NCBI GenBank assembly: GCA_001795975.1
Contig: MGLG01000001.1
Coordinates: 1-9,176, forward strand
Direction of reading: 5' to 3'
DNA length: 9,176 nucleotides
From: Candidatus Yanofskybacteria bacterium RIFOXYD1_FULL_42_10
Lineage (GTDB): Bacteria; Patescibacteriota; Minisyncoccia; 2-02-FULL-40-12; GWA2-44-9
In this document: piece after piece, positions 6,881-9,176 of the stretch
Layout: the number at the start of each line of letters is the position of its first letter
Numbering within the stretch: position 1 is the stretch's first letter
The notes under the pieces: generated by a model
Database searches by the model: none
Told to the model about the DNA's origin: nothing
What the model saw: the letters and a program-made list of their open reading frames with translations, nothing else
Translations under genes and position numbers: made by a program

Positions 6881-7267
6881 TTATGTCTTTTCCGATGATG
6901 GTTTTCTGCCGGAGCCCATGGTTTTTCTGACATTGCCCCGGATCGTTCTTGAATTGGTTTTGGTTCTTCCGTGAATCGGCAAGCGTTTGGCATGGCGCAA
7001 ACCTCTCCAGGCGCCAATTTCTTTCAATCGTTTTATGTTTTGGCCGATCTCTTTTCTTAAATCGCCTTCTGTTTTGTAACTCTTTTCAAGAATCTTTTGT
7101 ATCTTATTTAATTCATCGGTAGTAAGTTCGCTCGCTTTTTTATCCGGATCAATATTCGCAGATCTCAAAATAAGCTTGCTGGACGATAAACCGATGCCGT
7201 AGAGATATGGCAAGGAATAAAGGATTTTTTTGTTGTCGGGAATATTTATTCCTAAGATTCGCGGCAT
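6881..7267 (-). CDS. rpsM: 30S ribosomal protein uS13
   Basis: The 128-residue product has the uS13 layout: MPRILGINIPDNKKILYSLPYLYGIG (1-26), a helix-two-turn-helix region with KLILRSANID, EGDLRKEIGQNIKRLKEIGAWRGLRH (67-92), then LPIHGRTKTNSRTIRG (96-111) and a basic tail GNVRKTMGSGRKPSSEKT. uS13 sits in the 30S head, contacts P-site tRNA with its tail, and bridges to the large subunit. The usual LPVRGQRTKTN reads LPIHG-RTKTN here, missing the Gln by one in-frame codon. The ATG is 4 nt after the rpmJ stop. An AAGGG in the end of rpmJ, 7 nt upstream, could serve as Shine-Dalgarno, though it also encodes the conserved rpmJ C-terminus. Confidence 0.97.
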   Translation of the reverse strand: MPRILGINIPDNKKILYSLPYLYGIGLSSSKLILRSANIDPDKKASELTTDELNKIQKILEKSYKTEGDLRKEIGQNIKRLKEIGAWRGLRHAKRLPIHGRTKTNSRTIRGNVRKTMGSGRKPSSEKT

Positions 7268-7271
7268 ATGA

Positions 7272-7385
7272 TTACCCTTGTCTTTGTTTATGTTTGGGAT
7301 TTTTGCACAAGCAATAAAGGCGATTTTTGCGCCTTACTAATTTGCAATTAACGCACATTGTTTTAACCGATGCTCGTACCTTCAT
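7272..7385 (-). CDS. rpmJ: 50S ribosomal protein bL36 (zinc-binding form)
   Basis: A 37-codon gene: MKVRASVKTM, then C11-V-N-C14, KLVRRKNRLY, C25-L-C27 and NPKH32-KQRQG. Cys11, Cys14, Cys27 and His32 form the C-x2-C-x12-C-x4-H zinc ribbon of C-plus bL36, so a zinc ion is predicted. Length and both termini match the family exactly. The protein stabilises 23S rRNA near the base of the stalk region. It lies between infA and rpsM, the standard position. The spacer to infA is 223 nt and is full of palindromes, whereas the gap to rpsM is 4 nt. No Shine-Dalgarno precedes the ATG (ACAAACTTGA). Confidence 0.97.
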   Translation of the reverse strand: MKVRASVKTMCVNCKLVRRKNRLYCLCKNPKHKQRQG

Positions 7386-7390
7386 TCAAG

Positions 7391-7417
7391 TTTGTAATGT
7401 TTATAATGTTTGTAATG
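7391..7417 (+). repeat. Three 9-bp tandem repeats upstream of rpmJ
   Basis: TTTGTAATG, TTTATAATG and TTTGTAATG follow each other directly at 7391-7399, 7400-7408 and 7409-7417, with one base differing in the middle unit. Confidence 0.85.
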
Positions 7418-7433
7418 ACCATTATAAACATTA
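7395..7433. repeat. 14-bp perfect inverted repeat upstream of rpmJ
   Basis: TAATGTTTATAATG at 7395-7408 is exactly complementary to CATTATAAACATTA at 7420-7433, with an 11-nt loop. It lies 10 to 48 nt upstream of the rpmJ ATG. It is all A/T apart from a few G/C pairs and has no T-tract after it. It includes a TATAAT (7426-7421, minus strand) that could act as a -10 for rpmJ, but no matching -35 was found. Confidence 0.7.
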
Positions 7434-7458
7434 ATCATTTTATGACTTTATGAATCCT

Positions 7459-7525
7459 CCTCGCGGCAAGCCGCGAGGTATCAAGAGGTGGCTTCGCCTC
7501 TTGATACCTCCGCAGAGTGGCGGAG
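7459..7525. repeat. REP-like cluster of three GC-rich palindromes between infA and rpmJ
   Basis: Three hairpins follow one another. A: CCTCGCGGC/GCCGCGAGG (7459-7467, 7470-7478). B: 14-bp arms GAGGTATCAAGAGG (7475-7488) and CCTCTTGATACCTC (7497-7510) around TGGCTTCG. C: CTCCGC/GCGGAG (7508-7513, 7520-7525). Neighbouring hairpins share arm bases (A with B, B with C), so they could switch. The GC content is far above the surroundings, which fits a mobile-type repetitive extragenic palindrome rather than an operon spacer. No T-run follows on either strand. Confidence 0.75.
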
Positions 7526-7535
7526 TATTCACCCC

Positions 7536-7597
7536 TTTTAGCTTCGCTCGGACAAAATGTAAATAAGAATTTCCATTTTGCTCCTCGCTCGCTAAAA
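7536..7597. repeat. Imperfect inverted repeat with 7-bp outer and inner arms
   Basis: The 24-nt blocks 7536-7559 and 7574-7597 are inverted copies at their ends only: TTTTAGC with GCTAAAA, and CAAAATG with CATTTTG. The middles are not complementary but both carry CGCTCG in direct orientation. It starts 10 nt after the GC-rich palindrome cluster and ends 11 nt before the infA stop, so both may belong to one inserted element. Confidence 0.6.
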
Positions 7598-7608
7598 TAA
7601 ACTTGTTA

Positions 7609-7821
7609 TTACAACCGGCGCACTATTCTTCCCCTCATTCCATCGGGGCTAAGCTCAACGGCCACTTTATCGCCAAGCATTACTTTAATGTAATTTAATC
7701 TCATTTTACCGGCTAAATATGCAAGGATTTCCTGACCGTTTTCCAGTTTAACCTTAAAAGTTGTACCGGGCAGAGTCTCTGTTATCAAGCCAGTTAATTT
7801 GTCTTTTGGTTGATTAGTCAA
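7609..7821 (-). CDS. infA: Translation initiation factor IF-1
   Basis: The S1/OB-fold protein shows LTGLITETLPGTTFKVKLENGQEILAYLAGKMRLNYIKVMLGDKVAVELSP and ends GRIVRRL, a clear match to IF-1, which binds the 30S A site during initiation. Read from TTG at 7821 the product is MTNQPKDKLTG..., 70 residues, very near the family's usual 72. The frame is open further to an ATG at 7881, giving 90 residues, but that adds a 20-residue N-terminus not normal for IF-1 and starts inside a strong leader hairpin. I prefer the TTG; the ATG remains possible. No Shine-Dalgarno is seen before either. It is the first gene of the operon, with a promoter at 7966-7994. The upstream gene is not the usual map/secY, so this marks the operon's start. 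Confidence 0.93.
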   Translation of the reverse strand: MTNQPKDKLTGLITETLPGTTFKVKLENGQEILAYLAGKMRLNYIKVMLGDKVAVELSPDGMRGRIVRRL

Positions 7822-7851
7822 TTTTTTGGAAACAATGAAACTAAGCCGCTG

Positions 7852-7940
7852 TTTTAGTGGTTTGGTGGTAATGGCCCCCAAGCCATACCTATATATTAAA
7901 GGCGCAGGTCCACCACTTAAAAATCATGGGACCGCCTTAA
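7852..7940 (-). ncRNA. Candidate structured infA leader RNA (two hairpins, possible pseudoknot)
   Basis: On the minus-strand transcript, hairpin 1 pairs 7929-7940 with 7896-7911 (GGTCC/GGACC plus AAGGC/GCCTT, with a 3-nt bulge and a 17-nt loop). Hairpin 2 pairs 7882-7889 with 7867-7875 (GGTATGGC/GCCATTACC, one bulged base, 6-nt loop). The 3' part of loop 1 (7912-7922) can pair with 7852-7861 (AGTGGT/ACCACT plus four A-T pairs after a one-base bulge), giving a pseudoknot around hairpin 2. It lies between the predicted transcription start (about 7959) and the TTG start. It matches no riboswitch or ribosomal leader I recognise; pairing was done by eye. Confidence 0.45.
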
Positions 7941-7965
7941 AACCTTATTTGTTAACGGTGTTCCT

Positions 7966-7994
7966 ATGTTATCAAAAGCCCTAATTAATGTCAA
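7966..7994 (-). promoter_or_regulatory. Sigma70-type promoter for the infA/alpha operon
   Basis: On the minus strand TTGACA (7994-7989, exact consensus) is followed after 17 nt by TAACAT (7971-7966), preceded by TGA, which makes an extended -10. The predicted start is near 7959, giving a leader of about 138 nt to the TTG of infA. The -35 abuts the foot of the upstream terminator hairpin. This is the best promoter in the window and fits the head of a highly expressed operon. Confidence 0.85.
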
Positions 7995-8031
7995 TCCCTC
8001 ACCAGTTTCTTTTGAGAAACTGGTGAGGGAT
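7994..8031 (-). terminator. Hairpin terminator of the baseplate-J-like gene
   Basis: TCCCTCACCAGTTTCT (7995-8010) and AGAAACTGGTGAGGGA (8015-8030) are a perfect 16-bp inverted repeat around a 4-nt loop, extended to 17 bp by A7994-T8031. It begins 11 nt after the TAG of the upstream gene. The following minus-strand bases are TTGACATTAATT, only a poor U-tract, so termination may be partial or factor-assisted. Confidence 0.65.
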
Positions 8032-8042
8032 AAAATTTGTCC

Positions 8043-9176
8043 CTAATCATAAATTAAATTTAATCGTATTTTCTCTTTGTTTTTCGGTATTTTTTTTATC
8101 CAAAACGGAGACAAAAGCACTTTGGCAGATGTAATTTCTTTGGCATTTTGAAAATAATTTTTTATTTGCGCAGTATTATTGCCAAGAATGTCGGATAATA
8201 TTTTTTGAATGTTAATTTGAGCATAACCGTTGCCCTTAACACTGACAGTGAAATCCAAAAAATTATTATCGGTCAAAGTTATTTTGTCAAAACTCACATC
8301 TAATTTGTCCGGCACAACCGTAATATTGCTGTCTTTTTCGGCGTATTGTTTCAGTATTTTGTTTAAATCTTCTTGTTTGAAACCGATTGTTTTGATAAAT
8401 CCGCTGACGGTCATGATAAAACTATCGGTTGCCTCATCTATTCTTGCGTTTGAATCGGGATTTTTCATTGTGACAGCGGAGGCGTTTATGATTTTAAGTC
8501 CGGAGGTCTGCGTTTGCAAAGATTCCGCAACGGCGGTTTTTACTGCGGCGGTCAGCGCGCTAATAGCGTTGGTATAGTCGGAATCTGTTATTACTTTTGC
8601 CATGCCGCTTACGCCACCCTTCATCGGTTCAGACGATTGGCCGTAAAACTTGCCGTATCTGTCCGTGTCGCCTTTTTCTTTAAACGCCGGAATTGTAAAT
8701 TTAGACGGAGAGATATTGTACGAAGGACCCGGCTTGTCGGCGATTATTTCAACGCTTATACTGCCGGGAATTATTTTGCCGTTTTCAACTTTAGTTCCGG
8801 GAACGACTATTGTTTTAAGAGTCCTGAATATAAAACCTTCCGGAGATTCAAATCTGGTGGTGGCTATCAGGGTTTGGGGAGTGGTTCCATATTCGTTGTA
8901 AACCGTTATCGCGCCTTTGGCTTTTTGGGCAACTTCTCGTTGTCCCGTCGCCTGAAATGTTTGGGTTGCGACCTCTTCTATATTAAAAAGCTGACCAGGT
9001 ATTTTATTAAAGGTCGTATCCACCGAGGAATATTTATCGGAAGCGGATATTTTCAGCGAAAAATTTATTTCTTTTTTTTGCGGTTTTATGTCTATTTTGG
9101 CGCTGCCGGATATAAGAAAAACAGCCGCAAACAATAAAATTAAAATTCCCGAACACAATATGACTAAATACTTTGG
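8043..9176 (-). CDS. Baseplate J-like membrane protein, 5' end outside window
   Basis: The open frame continues through the right edge, so the visible 377 residues lack the true N-terminus. A TTG at 9158 lies inside the membrane span and is not a credible start. The visible part begins with a hydrophobic segment (about residues 3-25), followed by an extracytoplasmic region. Residues about 75-195 (ATGQREVAQKAKGAITVYNEYG, TRFESPEGFIFRTLKTIVVPGTK, VEIIADKPGPSYNI, GFYGQSSEPMKGG-like spacing) resemble the baseplate J/gp47-like domain common in CPR membrane proteins. The C-terminus is a beta-rich tail with LLSPFWIKKIPKNKEKI. Such proteins are not proof of a phage; in these genomes they occur as single cell-envelope genes of unknown role. 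A hairpin terminator follows the TAG. Confidence 0.75.
   Translation of the reverse strand, partial: PKYLVILCSGILILLFAAVFLISGSAKIDIKPQKKEINFSLKISASDKYSSVDTTFNKIPGQLFNIEEVATQTFQATGQREVAQKAKGAITVYNEYGTTPQTLIATTRFESPEGFIFRTLKTIVVPGTKVENGKIIPGSISVEIIADKPGPSYNISPSKFTIPAFKEKGDTDRYGKFYGQSSEPMKGGVSGMAKVITDSDYTNAISALTAAVKTAVAESLQTQTSGLKIINASAVTMKNPDSNARIDEATDSFIMTVSGFIKTIGFKQEDLNKILKQYAEKDSNITVVPDKLDVSFDKITLTDNNFLDFTVSVKGNGYAQINIQKILSDILGNNTAQIKNYFQNAKEITSAKVLLSPFWIKKIPKNKEKIRLNLIYD

Noticed and set aside
6775..7017. 80-codon minus-strand frame overlapping rpsM
   Set aside because: It covers the uS13 C-terminal coding region in another frame and has no recognisable domain.
7421..7426. Internal promoter for rpmJ (TATAAT on the minus strand)
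   Set aside because: The -10 is perfect, but the -35 position reads AAAGTC and the region is so AT-rich that such a match is expected by chance.
7459..7525. CRISPR array
   Set aside because: The repeats are palindromes of different sequence, without regular spacers.
7386..7608. tRNA or small gene in the infA-rpmJ spacer
   Set aside because: No cloverleaf, T-loop sequence or sensible ORF was found; the structure is explained by palindromes.
8514..9137. 207-codon open frame on the + strand
   Set aside because: It lies opposite the baseplate-J-like gene, has an Arg/Tyr/Phe-rich composition without family motifs, and the minus-strand frame is clearly the coding one.
9156..9158. TTG as start of the baseplate-J-like gene
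   Set aside because: The frame stays open to the window edge with hydrophobic residues continuing the same membrane span, so the real start is outside.
8043..9176. Prophage, based on a baseplate-J-like protein
   Set aside because: No capsid, tail, terminase or integrase gene is nearby, and this family occurs as an isolated membrane protein in CPR genomes.

Overview
The window looks like part of a small-genome, AT-rich bacterium of the Candidate Phyla Radiation (Patescibacteria, most likely a Parcubacteria-type lineage). This is inferred from several things read in the sequence: trimmed ribosomal proteins (114-residue uL13, C-minus uS4), a PEGA-domain membrane protein, a baseplate-J-like membrane protein of the kind common in these genomes, almost no Shine-Dalgarno motifs, and a plausible leaderless start. 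TGA is used as a normal stop (GT4 gene, rplQ), so this is not one of the code-25 lineages. No rRNA, tRNA, CRISPR array, transposase or phage structural cluster was seen.

Right to left on the minus strand: 8043-9176 is the 3' part of a baseplate-J-like membrane protein gene. It ends in a 16-bp perfect hairpin that abuts a good sigma70-type promoter (TTGACA-17-TGATAACAT). That promoter drives a ribosomal protein/alpha operon: infA, rpmJ, rpsM, rpsK, rpsD, rpoA, rplQ, rplM, rpsI (7881 down to 3592). The infA leader can fold into two hairpins plus a possible pseudoknot, and the infA-rpmJ spacer (223 bp) holds a cluster of GC-rich and AT-rich palindromes. RpoA stops after the N-terminal domain, so it has no alpha-CTD.

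The operon ends 1 bp from the stop of a convergent + strand gene (2763-3590) for a membrane-anchored PEGA-domain protein. Divergent from it, on the minus strand, lies mreB (1646-2647), followed in the same direction by a GT4 glycosyltransferase (466-1557) and the 5' part of a GT2 glycosyltransferase (1-426). The left part is therefore a cell shape/envelope block: MreB organises wall growth, and the two transferases probably build surface polysaccharide.

The right part supplies translation and transcription machinery: IF1, six ribosomal proteins around the decoding and subunit interface regions, uL13, and RNA polymerase alpha. The gene content is mostly conventional. The features worth following up are the infA leader RNA, the palindrome cluster inside the operon, the alpha subunit without a CTD, the D-to-N change in the MreB nucleotide-binding motif, and the terminator/promoter junction.
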